Under the pieces are notes generated by a model that searched no databases, was not told the origin of the DNA, and saw only the letters and a program-made list of their open reading frames with translations. Shown here one piece after another: positions 18,300 to 26,319 of a DNA stretch of 49,005 nucleotides; within the stretch, counting starts at the first letter, position 1, and each line of letters opens with the position of its first letter. Origin of the DNA: Defluviitaleaceae bacterium (GTDB lineage: Bacteria; Bacillota; Clostridia; Lachnospirales; WRAX01); contig WQVZ01000005.1 of the NCBI GenBank assembly GCA_009785595.1, forward strand, positions 1 to 49,005, read 5' to 3'. The position numbers and the translations under genes are program-made.

Positions 18300-19613
18300 G
18301 TGGGCTTTTTTTCTGCAATTATAGATTTTGTGAACAATTTAAGTCATCCCGAGCAAATAATGGCCGGTGCTCTGCTGGTTTTGTTTGTGATGGTGCTGAT
18401 ACTGCGCATATCCCTTTTTTCCGGCTACAAAGGCGGCACAATCCTTGTAACCACAAAGGCAAAGAGCATCAAAAGCAAAGAAGACGTGGAAAAGCTGTCA
18501 GGCGGCACCTTTGGTCGTATTGCCAGGGAATATGCGGTAATGGCGGCGGCAGGCGGCAGGGTGGATGCCTTGGCCCTGTCACAGTTGGCTGTGGCAAAAA
18601 ACCGCCTGCTTTTCTTTAATTTTAAGAGTTTGGCCGGGTTTGTGCAGGGCTTGGAGCGTACATTTCCCGTCTTTGCCATACTTTTTGCCTTGGTCGCCCA
18701 ATCCCAGGCAGAATTTATTATTTTGGCCGCCGTTATATTTCTGCTTACACTTATCTTCGCCGCCATTTTTGATGTAGAGGGGGCCAAAGACCAATATGTG
18801 GCCACCCTGGCCCATGTGTTGGCCAAAGACATAGGCCGGTTATATCCGGCAGATGCTGCCGCGGCCGTGCACACCTTTGGCGGGGATCTAAAAGAATACC
18901 TTAGCCGCCAATCGGTGATGTACAATGAAGTGTTAAACAAAATAAATTCGGAATTTACCGGAGCAATCACCGCAAATATATCCACCATGACCAGAACATT
19001 GGACACCACGCTCACCGCTATTGCAAATCAAGAACACCTTGACGCATCTGTGGCCAAGTGGAGCGGTGCCATAGACAAAGCTGCACAACTGCAAAAAGAA
19101 ACCGGTAGTGCCACAGAAAAAATAGGCGCGGCCATGGTTGGTCTAACAGCGGCCCTGGAGACTACTGTGGGGCATTTTGGCGATCACAGCCGGGCGCTTG
19201 CGGCGGGCAGAGATGGACTGAAGGCCGACATGAAGCTACTGACGGATGCCGTACAGCGACTTAACCAAATATCCGCCAATATGGAAATGCGCAATGAAGC
19301 GGTTGGCGAAGGTCTGGCCTTGGTGCGTGAAAACCAAAAGGCTCTGGAGCAGTCCGTGGCTCAATATGAAATCTCCATGAAGGAACTGACCTCACAAATA
19401 GGAGATGCTTTTGGTAAAATTATCTCCCACCACCTTAATGATGCCGGTGGACATATTGCCAACGGCATTGCCGACACCATAAAACAGGCTGTTGGCGCCA
19501 ATGAAGAGCAAGCCCAGCGTATAAAGGGTATTTTTGAAGAGATAAACGAGCAAAGCCGCTGCCAAACTAGATTGCTGATGAATTTAAGCGAGCGGTTGGG
19601 GGATGAGGAGTAG
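18300..19613 (+). CDS. Membrane protein with long coiled-coil tail, unknown function
   Basis: 437 residues starting at GTG 18300 (GCAGGTGA upstream). One membrane segment near the N terminus (about residues 21-42), a basic ~70-residue loop, then two closely spaced segments (about 120-160), followed by ~275 residues of soluble, Ala/Glu/Gln-rich helix likely to form coiled coil (ITANISTMTRTLDTTLTAIANQEHLDAS..., ending EEINEQSRCQTRLLMNLSERLGDEE). The one-loop-two topology is like ExbB/TolQ, and the long tail recalls ZorA, but I see no clear sequence motif of those families and no ExbD/MotB partner. As first gene of the block it may anchor the system to the membrane (inference). Confidence 0.7.
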   Translation: MGFFSAIIDFVNNLSHPEQIMAGALLVLFVMVLILRISLFSGYKGGTILVTTKAKSIKSKEDVEKLSGGTFGRIAREYAVMAAAGGRVDALALSQLAVAKNRLLFFNFKSLAGFVQGLERTFPVFAILFALVAQSQAEFIILAAVIFLLTLIFAAIFDVEGAKDQYVATLAHVLAKDIGRLYPADAAAAVHTFGGDLKEYLSRQSVMYNEVLNKINSEFTGAITANISTMTRTLDTTLTAIANQEHLDASVAKWSGAIDKAAQLQKETGSATEKIGAAMVGLTAALETTVGHFGDHSRALAAGRDGLKADMKLLTDAVQRLNQISANMEMRNEAVGEGLALVRENQKALEQSVAQYEISMKELTSQIGDAFGKIISHHLNDAGGHIANGIADTIKQAVGANEEQAQRIKGIFEEINEQSRCQTRLLMNLSERLGDEE

Positions 19614-19739
19614 TGTTTTGTGAATAAACCGCCCACAAGAAAAAACATCCGCCTAAAAGGCCACGACTACTCCACTGTGGGATATTACTTCATCATCATA
19701 TACACAAAAGACAAACGAGAGCCATTAGGCAAAATCGAC

Positions 19740-19764
19740 GTAGGGACGGGGTCATCCCGCCTGC
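19740..19764 (+). repeat. Dispersed GC-rich repeat inside transposase
   Basis: GTAGGGACGGGGTCATCCCG then CCTGC; translated in frame by the broken transposase gene. Confidence 0.65.
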
Positions 19765-19913
19765 AAAATACAGTGATGATGTTAACCGAATACGGAGAGA
19801 TAGCAAGAAGATGACTGTTGGAAATTCCAATAAAATATCCGGGTTGTGCAGTTGATTGTTACACAATCATGCCGAACCATATTCATTTTATTCTGCGTCT
19901 TTTAGGAGATTAC

Positions 19914-19936
19914 GGGCGGGATAACCCCGCCCCTAC
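19914..19936 (-). repeat. Dispersed GC-rich repeat inside transposase
   Basis: GGGCGGGATAACCCCGCCC followed by CTAC, opposite orientation to the copies on either side; the frame stays open through it. Confidence 0.7.
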
Positions 19937-20000
19937 AGTGAATAAGAGTGACCCTACCCATGCGGTGTATCAGATAATGGGGTATTTACTGCACGCCCTC

Positions 20001-20024
20001 GTAGGGGCGGCCATTGGCCGCCCG
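20001..20024 (+). repeat. Dispersed GC-rich repeat inside transposase
   Basis: GTAGGGGCGGCCATTGGCCG followed by CCCG, a near-perfect copy with a strong stem. Confidence 0.75.
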
Positions 20025-20061
20025 CTATTGAGGGATTGCTACACAAAGCAGCAGGAGGAAC

Positions 20062-21234
20062 ATGAACAAACGATTGGAGCATTTGGAGCATCCTATCCCA
20101 AAAATTGCCCTAAGCACCGGCAAAATTAATGTTGAGGGCAGCGGCATTGTGGATGGCAGTTTTGAGATAATAAACATCGGCGAGGGAGAGCTGGCAGGTA
20201 AAGTGGCCTCTGTTGCTGATTTTTTGAGCTTTTCTCCGGTTAATTTTTGCGGGAATAAGGTGCGGGTTGAATATAGCCTTGATTTGAATGGATTGACGGG
20301 CCGCCACAAAACCAGCGCGGTCATTACTTCCAACGGTGGCGAAAAGATGCTGCTTTTTGATGTGCATGTGGTTCCTGCTGCCATTGTTGCCAGAGACGGC
20401 ACACAAATTGCTACCTTGGAGCATTTTTTGGCGTATGCCCAACGCCAGCCTGTTGGCGCCCGCCAGCTGTTTACCCAAAGAGACTTTATGATATGGTTAT
20501 TTAACGCGGGATATTCGTCTATGGACATCTACGAGTCTTTTGCAGCCGACCCCAACAAGGAGCGGGCGGTGGATAATTTCCTGATATTTAATGGCCTAAA
20601 GGGCAAAGCCTGCATTGTGGCCCAGGATACGGACGTAACCCTGTCTGTGGGTCAAAATGACAACGCCGTGACGGGGGGTATATGTCTGCGGCCGTCCACA
20701 TGGGGTTATGTTGAAGGGAATTTGACCGTGGCAAAGGGCGCGGATTGGCTGAAATTGTCCAAAAGCAGGGTGACAAGCACAGATTTTGGCGAGGACGGCA
20801 TGGCAGAGGTGGATTATATAGTTTTGGCCGATAAACTTAAAGGGCGGGACATGGCTGTTGTGCATTTGGATGACGGCAGTCAGCGGCCAACGCTGATAAA
20901 CATATGGTGTAATATTGCCGCTCCTTTTAATGTGCGGCTGGATAAGGAATCCTATTTTTTTGAGGACAAAGGTAGGCTGCACATAACCAACAACACCGGC
21001 AGCGACCTGATGATTGACATATATTGCGAGAATTTTATTAAATTTGAGGCCAAGAGATATTTTATCAGCAAAACCGCCGAAATAGGCTTTGACATAAAAT
21101 TTTCTACCATAAAAGCTGCCACATTGGCCCTGCGCAAGCAGCTGTACGCCGCAACCCAGATACATGTTGTGGCTGTGGGGGGCGAGCCGGGCGCGGTGTG
21201 CAAGCTAAATCTTAAATTGTGGGGGACGGGATGA
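20062..21234 (+). CDS. Beta-rich protein resembling the N-terminal part of DUF5717
   Basis: 390 residues, no signal peptide. Residues ~5-115 and ~190-390 look like repeated beta-sandwich segments (GSFEIINIGEGELAGKVAS; GYVEGNLTVAKGADWLKLS; GRLHITNNTGSDLMIDIYC), with a helical middle (~120-185: TLEHFLAYAQRQPVGARQLFTQRDFMIWLF). The beta-domain-then-helix order and the repeated 'secondary beta domain' look resemble the N-terminal half of the large clostridial DUF5717 proteins as I remember them; this is a memory-based match, not a search. AGGAGG precedes the ATG. Its TGA overlaps the ATG of the next gene by four bases, and the two together would match the length of a whole DUF5717 protein. Confidence 0.6.
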   Translation: MNKRLEHLEHPIPKIALSTGKINVEGSGIVDGSFEIINIGEGELAGKVASVADFLSFSPVNFCGNKVRVEYSLDLNGLTGRHKTSAVITSNGGEKMLLFDVHVVPAAIVARDGTQIATLEHFLAYAQRQPVGARQLFTQRDFMIWLFNAGYSSMDIYESFAADPNKERAVDNFLIFNGLKGKACIVAQDTDVTLSVGQNDNAVTGGICLRPSTWGYVEGNLTVAKGADWLKLSKSRVTSTDFGEDGMAEVDYIVLADKLKGRDMAVVHLDDGSQRPTLINIWCNIAAPFNVRLDKESYFFEDKGRLHITNNTGSDLMIDIYCENFIKFEAKRYFISKTAEIGFDIKFSTIKAATLALRKQLYAATQIHVVAVGGEPGAVCKLNLKLWGTG

Positions 21235-23825
21235 TGAAAAATTCAGTCCATGCGGCATTGCGCCATTATAGGGATTTTGCTGCCACCGGCCAACAAAATT
21301 TCCTCCACCAGGCTAATTTTGTGCTGTCCGGCCATACTCGTTCGGCAGATATGAATATATCATTTTTGCGCATGTACGTGGCCAATGAAATGGGCAATTT
21401 TAGCGTAATAGAGGATGGCTTGGCGGCCATGCGGCCTCACCGCAGTGCCATGAAAAATCAGGATGCTGCCCTTTACGCATACTATTTATATTTTAGCTGT
21501 ATTTTAAGCTTGTCCCGCAACAAGGAGCGTGCCGCCGGGCGGCATAATAAGGCGTTAATAAAGTACTGCGGCGAGCGCAAGCCCATACAAGGTCACAGAT
21601 TGTTAGCGGAGATTTGTTATGCCCGCGGGGATTTTGATACCGCCGTCAGATATTTGCACATGGCCTATAAAAATGGTGACAGAAGCCCGTTTTTTTATAT
21701 ATGCTTGGCCCGGATGCTGGAGCATTTTCAGATGAATCAGGCCCATGGGGGGCTTTTGCCGCCTCTAATGCGCTGGGGTCTTGGGGCTGGCTATCCCTTG
21801 GAGGCAGTGTTGAATACCAACCGCCACCTATCCGAAGCTGTGTTGGCCAGGGATGCTGGATTGGCCCAAAGGTTGTACGCCGCTTATCCTTTGGAATGGA
21901 TTTTGCATATAATTTGTGAGCAAAAAATGGCTGACAACGATATGTCGGCGGCGGCATTGGCTTTTTATAAGGAGGCCGAGGCCCGCCAGCTACATTTCCA
22001 TCAGCTGCCCGACTTTTTGGTGCGGGCGGCCCATAAAAACGGTGCGGAGGACATAAGCCGTTATACTTTGGAGCGTTATCTGGCGGCGAGCAATACTCCT
22101 GGGGAAGTGCTGCCGTTTGTATATCATCTGGCCGCAAAAACCGCTGGCCATGATGATAATATTATAGATTTTGCATGTTGTGCCCTGGACGGCCGACTTT
22201 TCGGCCGATATTACTATAGTTTGTATGCTTTTCTGCTAAAAGCCGCACTAAATGGCCATGATATGGATGAAAAGTACGCGAAAGCCGCGGAAGAGGCCAT
22301 TGGTGGGCTGTTGTTTGCGTATGACATCACTTTTGATGACAATCGTGTAAAAAAGGTGTTGATTCAAGATGCGGGCAAGCAAGCCGAGGTGCTTTATGAC
22401 GTGCAGGGACTTGTCGGGCGAATTCGTGTTAATTTGTGCAATGCCGACGCAAAAATAACTTGCTTTGATGAAACCTTGCGTAGTATCATCCAATGCGGCA
22501 TAAAGATGCAAAAATTGGTGGAAAATGTGGATGAAGGGCTACTGTGGCATTTTTATCACAAAGGCAACGAAAGTGCCGAGATGTTGATGGCATTGCCTGG
22601 CGACAATGCGGCTGTGCTGGAGAAAATCATTAACCACAACCATATTTCTCGCGCCTTTAAAACCCATGCTCAAGCGGCTTTGGGCAATCATTACGCTCGC
22701 CAGCGCAACTTTGCCCGGGCAGCGGAATACTATCAAAACATTGACGAAAACAAGATAGACACACGCCACGCGGAACACCTACTTGCAGCCCATATTCACA
22801 ATGGTCAGTATGAGCGGGCTGCGGATATTATTGTGGGCATGGGTGACCATATTTCTGAAAAAGCCTTGTTTGCCGCTATGAAGCGTTTGGCTGCATCACC
22901 GCCTAAAAGCAGTGTTAAAAACCTGGCTGCTTTGGCCAGAGACCTTCTTATACACGGTTGGTTTGACAAAGGGCTGCTTAATATGGTACTGGAGCATCAT
23001 GCCGCGGGGTTGGCCGGGTGGATAGACCTTGCCAAAACTTTATACGCCCTAGGTGCAGAAGAAGAACAACTGTATGTGCGCATTTTGGAGACTGCTATAA
23101 GTGTGCGAAATTCAGGTTCCAGCGTGCAGGGTATTTTTGCGAAAATGACGGAGAAAGCACCTGGCAGCGATATTGTGATGGATTTTGCACTGTATCTTAG
23201 CTGCGAAATTATAATCCGCGACATATTGCCGGAATACATCGCTATTTATGCCATGGAGCAGGTTTTTGACACCACGGCCGAACCCTATATCGCTTATGCT
23301 CTGGCACATATATACATTCGCCACGCCGTGGCTACGGCAAATTCTGTCGGCATATTGGCCAAAGCGGTGGCTATGGCCGCGGAAGACGGCATCATTTGGC
23401 CGGTTTTTAAACATATCAAAGACAAAAATATAATTATGCCGTATATAGAGGCAAATGCCGCATTTTTACACACAGCACGGCCGGACAGTACCGTGACCCT
23501 GTATTGCAGACCTGCCGACGTTGCGGATTTTACTGCCCGCCCCATGAAATATCTGCGCTTTGGGCTGTTTGTGGGCCATGTGCCCCATTTTTACGGAGAG
23601 GAGCTGGAATATTACTTTGAAGAAATAATGCCCAGGGGCAGCATTACCACCGCCCCGGCTAAAATAATCAACAACCGCCTGCATCTGCTTGAAAATTCCG
23701 CCGACATGTTTTATATTATCAACAGCGCGCTTATATACGAACAGATGTTTAAATATGATAATGTTGAGGAGATTGTAAGCCGCTATGTGGCGGAAAAACC
23801 GCGCATACGCAGCAAATTAATGTAG
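21231..23825 (+). CDS. Large helical-repeat protein resembling the C-terminal part of DUF5717
   Basis: 864 residues of mostly alpha-helical, TPR-like repeats (for example ARQRNFARAAEYYQNIDENKI and AAHIHNGQYERAADIIVGM around residues 490-540), ending in a beta-rich ~110-residue tail (RPADVADFTARPMKYLRFGLFVGH..., FYGEELEYYFEEIMPRGS). The stretch EDGIIWPVFKHIKDKNIIMPYIEANAAFLH resembles the end of clostridial DUF5717 proteins from memory. I chose ATG 21231 (overlapping the upstream TGA, GGGGGACGGG before it) over GTG 21219. Coupled to the preceding gene, so the two products probably form one complex. Its TAG stop is the end of a dispersed repeat. Confidence 0.62.
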   Translation: MMKNSVHAALRHYRDFAATGQQNFLHQANFVLSGHTRSADMNISFLRMYVANEMGNFSVIEDGLAAMRPHRSAMKNQDAALYAYYLYFSCILSLSRNKERAAGRHNKALIKYCGERKPIQGHRLLAEICYARGDFDTAVRYLHMAYKNGDRSPFFYICLARMLEHFQMNQAHGGLLPPLMRWGLGAGYPLEAVLNTNRHLSEAVLARDAGLAQRLYAAYPLEWILHIICEQKMADNDMSAAALAFYKEAEARQLHFHQLPDFLVRAAHKNGAEDISRYTLERYLAASNTPGEVLPFVYHLAAKTAGHDDNIIDFACCALDGRLFGRYYYSLYAFLLKAALNGHDMDEKYAKAAEEAIGGLLFAYDITFDDNRVKKVLIQDAGKQAEVLYDVQGLVGRIRVNLCNADAKITCFDETLRSIIQCGIKMQKLVENVDEGLLWHFYHKGNESAEMLMALPGDNAAVLEKIINHNHISRAFKTHAQAALGNHYARQRNFARAAEYYQNIDENKIDTRHAEHLLAAHIHNGQYERAADIIVGMGDHISEKALFAAMKRLAASPPKSSVKNLAALARDLLIHGWFDKGLLNMVLEHHAAGLAGWIDLAKTLYALGAEEEQLYVRILETAISVRNSGSSVQGIFAKMTEKAPGSDIVMDFALYLSCEIIIRDILPEYIAIYAMEQVFDTTAEPYIAYALAHIYIRHAVATANSVGILAKAVAMAAEDGIIWPVFKHIKDKNIIMPYIEANAAFLHTARPDSTVTLYCRPADVADFTARPMKYLRFGLFVGHVPHFYGEELEYYFEEIMPRGSITTAPAKIINNRLHLLENSADMFYIINSALIYEQMFKYDNVEEIVSRYVAEKPRIRSKLM

Positions 23826-23849
23826 GGGTGACCATCTCCGGTCGCCTGG
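23822..23849 (+). repeat. Dispersed repeat, variant copy, supplies a stop codon
   Basis: GTAGGGGTGACCATCTCCGG then TCGCCTGG. The TAG at 23823-23825 is the stop codon of the helical-repeat gene. Confidence 0.6.
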
Positions 23850-23870
23850 GCTGGCATATGGAGGTATATT

Positions 23871-24218
23871 ATGGAAAAACACGAATGTTGGGGCTGTGAA
23901 TATACAGCAATGCTAGAGCGTGGCGAAATTGCGCCAGAGCGGATTATTTATAATTCGGAGCACACTTTTGCGGTTGATGCACCCTGGGAATACTCGGAAG
24001 AACGCGTGGCCGTGCAACCAAAAAAACATATTGCCACCATTCATGATTTGACGTCAGAAGACGATGAAATTGTGTTGGATTTGATGGAGGCGATAAAGGC
24101 GGCGTCGCAATACTTAATTGACAAAAAAGGCGGCTGCGAAGTGCTGATGAATCAAGGCAAATTTCAGAACACAAAACACATCCATATACATGTTTGTTAC
24201 GGAATTTACGAGACATAA
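23871..24218 (+). CDS. HIT-family nucleotide hydrolase/transferase
   Basis: 115 residues with a complete histidine-triad motif near the C terminus (HIHIHVC, His-x-His-x-His) and an N-terminal CxxC (ECWGCEY) that usually binds zinc together with a later His. HIT proteins cleave phosphoramidate or phosphoanhydride bonds of nucleotides such as AMP-lysine or AppppA. At 115 residues it is a minimal Hint-like protein. Its ATG has TGGAGG upstream. It lies between the helical-repeat gene and an Hsp70 gene (14 bases to the next start), so it is probably part of the same transcript; a role in nucleotide handling for the Hsp70s is conjecture. Confidence 0.85.
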   Translation: MEKHECWGCEYTAMLERGEIAPERIIYNSEHTFAVDAPWEYSEERVAVQPKKHIATIHDLTSEDDEIVLDLMEAIKAASQYLIDKKGGCEVLMNQGKFQNTKHIHIHVCYGIYET

Positions 24219-24232
24219 AAAGGAGGAACACC

Positions 24233-25909
24233 ATGGGAACATTAGGACTGGATTTGGAACGGGGCCTGTATTTGGGCATTGACTTTGGCACCACCAACAG
24301 CGTGGTCAGCATTTATAATTTTAAAGACGGCGAGGCCCAGACAATACCCATCGACGGGGGCAATATCTTCCCCACGGCGGTGCAATTTGAAACCGACCCG
24401 GAGGACGAAGCCAAGCTGGCCCGTATTTTTGGCGTACAGGCCAAGGAGGCGGCGGTTATTTACCCATTGTCTACGGTGCTTAGCATAAAACGCCATTTGG
24501 GCAGCGACGAAAAGATACAGGTGGTTGTGGATGAGAAAGAACACAGTTTTACGCCGGAGCAGGTGGCCGGAGAGATTTTAGGCCATATGAAGCAGCAGGC
24601 GGACAGATATGCCCAGGACGAGCTTGGTATTGATGGGGAATTTTCAGGTTGTGTTATTACTGTGCCTGCTAATTCTACGGACAAACAAAAGAAAATGACC
24701 AAGGCGGCGGCTATTTTGGCGGGCTTTGATGAGGATAATGTATATTTGCGGCTGGAACCGGCGGCGGCGGCCATAAGTTATGCTGTTAATGAAACGCGGG
24801 ACAAAACCGTGCTGGTGTATGACTTTGGCGGCGGCACTTTTGATGCGTGCATACTTAAAATTACTGCCAGCGAGACGGACGAACCCAATATAGCCATTGT
24901 ATCCACATATGGCGACAACGACCTGGGTGGCAATGATATTGACAAGATTATCATTGATATGATACTGGAAGAATTTAAAAATATTGCCGGTGAAGATATA
25001 AATTTGTTTGATGATGGGGCTGATGATGGCGTAAGCAAGCGGCAAAAGAAAGTGGCCCAGGTGCGGCTGCAGCAGGTGGCCGTGCAGGCTAAAGAGCGGC
25101 TAAGCCAAGCAAAATCTACCAAGATAACTCTGGCACCATTTTTGCAGGAGCCTAAAATTGTCAACATCAGCATGGAGATAAACCAGGAAGATTTTGAGAA
25201 TTATAAGCGCCACAGCCGGCAGGGTGACCATGCCGATATTTTTGAGAAATTTAACGGCAAGAGCCTTAGTGATATCATAGATTCTACCTTGGAGTGCATT
25301 GATAAGTGCTTGGCGGCGGGGAGTTTAACGGAAAGTGGCATTGACGAAATTTTCCTTGTAGGCGGTTCATCGTCCATACCTTTGGTGGAGCGCAAAATTA
25401 CGGCAAAATTTGGCAAAGAACCTTTCCGCTCCAAAATAAGCCCGGCCTTGTCTATATCACAAGGGGCGGCGTATTACTGCAATATGATAATGATGCCCAC
25501 GGTTAAAGGGCCCACGGTGCAGGAAAAAACCATACACCCACTGGGGCTGGAAATTGCCGGACGGCGGTTTATGGAGATTGTTGCGGCGGGGTTGGATATA
25601 CCAAAAGATGGCCTGACTGTAGAGGCTGGGGAACTTTTGACAACAAATTTTGACAATGTGCCATCCATGGCCATTGTGGTGTACGAAAACACCGAACCCA
25701 CTGCCGAAAAAGAAGCCGTGCAGGTTAGCAGGCCGGGCATGAAGCGTCTGGCGGGCACATCTTTGCGTGGTATACCGGCGGCACCAAAGGGCAAAGAGAA
25801 GGTGAAGGTTATTTTTAATGTAGGTCAGGATAATATGCTGAAAGTAACGGCCAGGTCTACCAGTGTAGATGGGCTTGTGACGGAGCTTTCTGTGGACGAA
25901 CTGTATTAA
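24233..25909 (+). CDS. Hsp70-family (DnaK-like) chaperone, copy 1
   Basis: 558 residues from ATG 24233 (AAAAAGGAGG upstream; the frame opens 13 codons earlier). The ATPase domain is complete: phosphate-1 loop GIDFGTTNS (15-23), phosphate-2 loop VYDFGGGTFD (195-204) and adenosine motif VGGSSSIP (GGS at 377-379). The C-terminal ~160 residues hold a beta substrate-binding-like domain (ending VKVIFNVGQDNMLKVTARST) but no helical lid and no DnaK EEVD-type tail, so it is shorter than DnaK (~610). The segment of residues ~265-285 (DDGADDGVSKRQKKVAQVRL) fits the usual subdomain IIB region. Unlike housekeeping dnaK, no hrcA, grpE or dnaJ is adjacent. Confidence 0.9.
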   Translation: MGTLGLDLERGLYLGIDFGTTNSVVSIYNFKDGEAQTIPIDGGNIFPTAVQFETDPEDEAKLARIFGVQAKEAAVIYPLSTVLSIKRHLGSDEKIQVVVDEKEHSFTPEQVAGEILGHMKQQADRYAQDELGIDGEFSGCVITVPANSTDKQKKMTKAAAILAGFDEDNVYLRLEPAAAAISYAVNETRDKTVLVYDFGGGTFDACILKITASETDEPNIAIVSTYGDNDLGGNDIDKIIIDMILEEFKNIAGEDINLFDDGADDGVSKRQKKVAQVRLQQVAVQAKERLSQAKSTKITLAPFLQEPKIVNISMEINQEDFENYKRHSRQGDHADIFEKFNGKSLSDIIDSTLECIDKCLAAGSLTESGIDEIFLVGGSSSIPLVERKITAKFGKEPFRSKISPALSISQGAAYYCNMIMMPTVKGPTVQEKTIHPLGLEIAGRRFMEIVAAGLDIPKDGLTVEAGELLTTNFDNVPSMAIVVYENTEPTAEKEAVQVSRPGMKRLAGTSLRGIPAAPKGKEKVKVIFNVGQDNMLKVTARSTSVDGLVTELSVDELY

Positions 25910-25928
25910 TAAGGGAGGCAGCAGTATT

Positions 25929-26285
25929 ATGCAAAATATACAGATAAACCAATTGTGCTTTGCCCAATGGTCGGATAAATATTATTATCCCGCGGTTGTC
26001 AGTGCGGTTTTGCACGATCATGTGAAGGTGGTTTTTTTGGACGGTCATTGTGGCATAGCACCTGTGGAGCATGTTGTTGGGCTTGAGGAAGCTTTTAAAA
26101 CCATGGAGATGCAGGGCAAATGGCAAAATGGCTGGCTGTTTTACAAAGGTGCTTTGGCAAGTCCCCAAACCATGGTTATGCATTATGATGATGGGGATAT
26201 TGAACAAGTGGAGCTGAGGCAACTGCGGGGTGTAAGGATGCATTGTATAGATTTGCGTCAACAGAAATCTGATAGATACAACTAA
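25929..26285 (+). CDS. Small protein with two Tudor-like modules
   Basis: 118 residues, soluble, no signal peptide. It seems to contain two copies of a short beta-barrel pattern: residues ~9-50 (CFAQWSDKYYYPAVVSAV...VKVVFLDGH...VEHVVG) and ~64-103 (WQNGWLFYKGALAS...MVMHYDDGDIEQVELRQLRG). The W-x-D-x-x-Y/W-Y-P/K-G/A-x-V pattern followed by V-x-Y/F-D-D/G-G is like Tudor/agenet domains, which bind peptides or modified residues; this is a pattern match by eye. GGGAGG precedes the ATG, 19 bases after the Hsp70 stop. It may be an adaptor for the neighbouring chaperones. Confidence 0.6.
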   Translation: MQNIQINQLCFAQWSDKYYYPAVVSAVLHDHVKVVFLDGHCGIAPVEHVVGLEEAFKTMEMQGKWQNGWLFYKGALASPQTMVMHYDDGDIEQVELRQLRGVRMHCIDLRQQKSDRYN

Positions 26286-26319
26286 TAGCACCATAACTAA
26301 ATGAAAAGGCGGGATAGGC

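Larger units (their letters stand above)
19620..20060 (+). pseudogene. Broken REP-associated tyrosine transposase (IS200-like)
   Basis: Remnant of a Y1-type (RAYT) transposase. It starts RKNIRLKGHDYSTVGYYFII, the family's N terminus, and contains the HUH motif PNHIHFIL. An in-frame TGA at 19812-19814 lies where the family usually has Trp (IARR-stop-LLEIP), so a TGG to TGA change has broken it; the frame then stays open. The C-terminal third, including the expected catalytic Tyr region, is not recognisable. Three copies of the dispersed GC-rich repeat lie inside the reading frame. It sits four bases after the upstream stop and runs up to the ribosome site of the next gene. Confidence 0.75.

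Noticed and set aside
18143-18300. T-box leader for ileS
   Set aside because: No T-box core (near GGTGG-ACCGCG), specifier hairpin or terminator is visible; the leader is only about 30 bases past a good promoter.
19812-19814. In-frame TGA in the transposase as a sign of TGA = Trp recoding
   Set aside because: Several genes here (rbgA, tpiA, the 20062 gene) end in TGA, and Trp is encoded by TGG. A simple nonsense change fits better.
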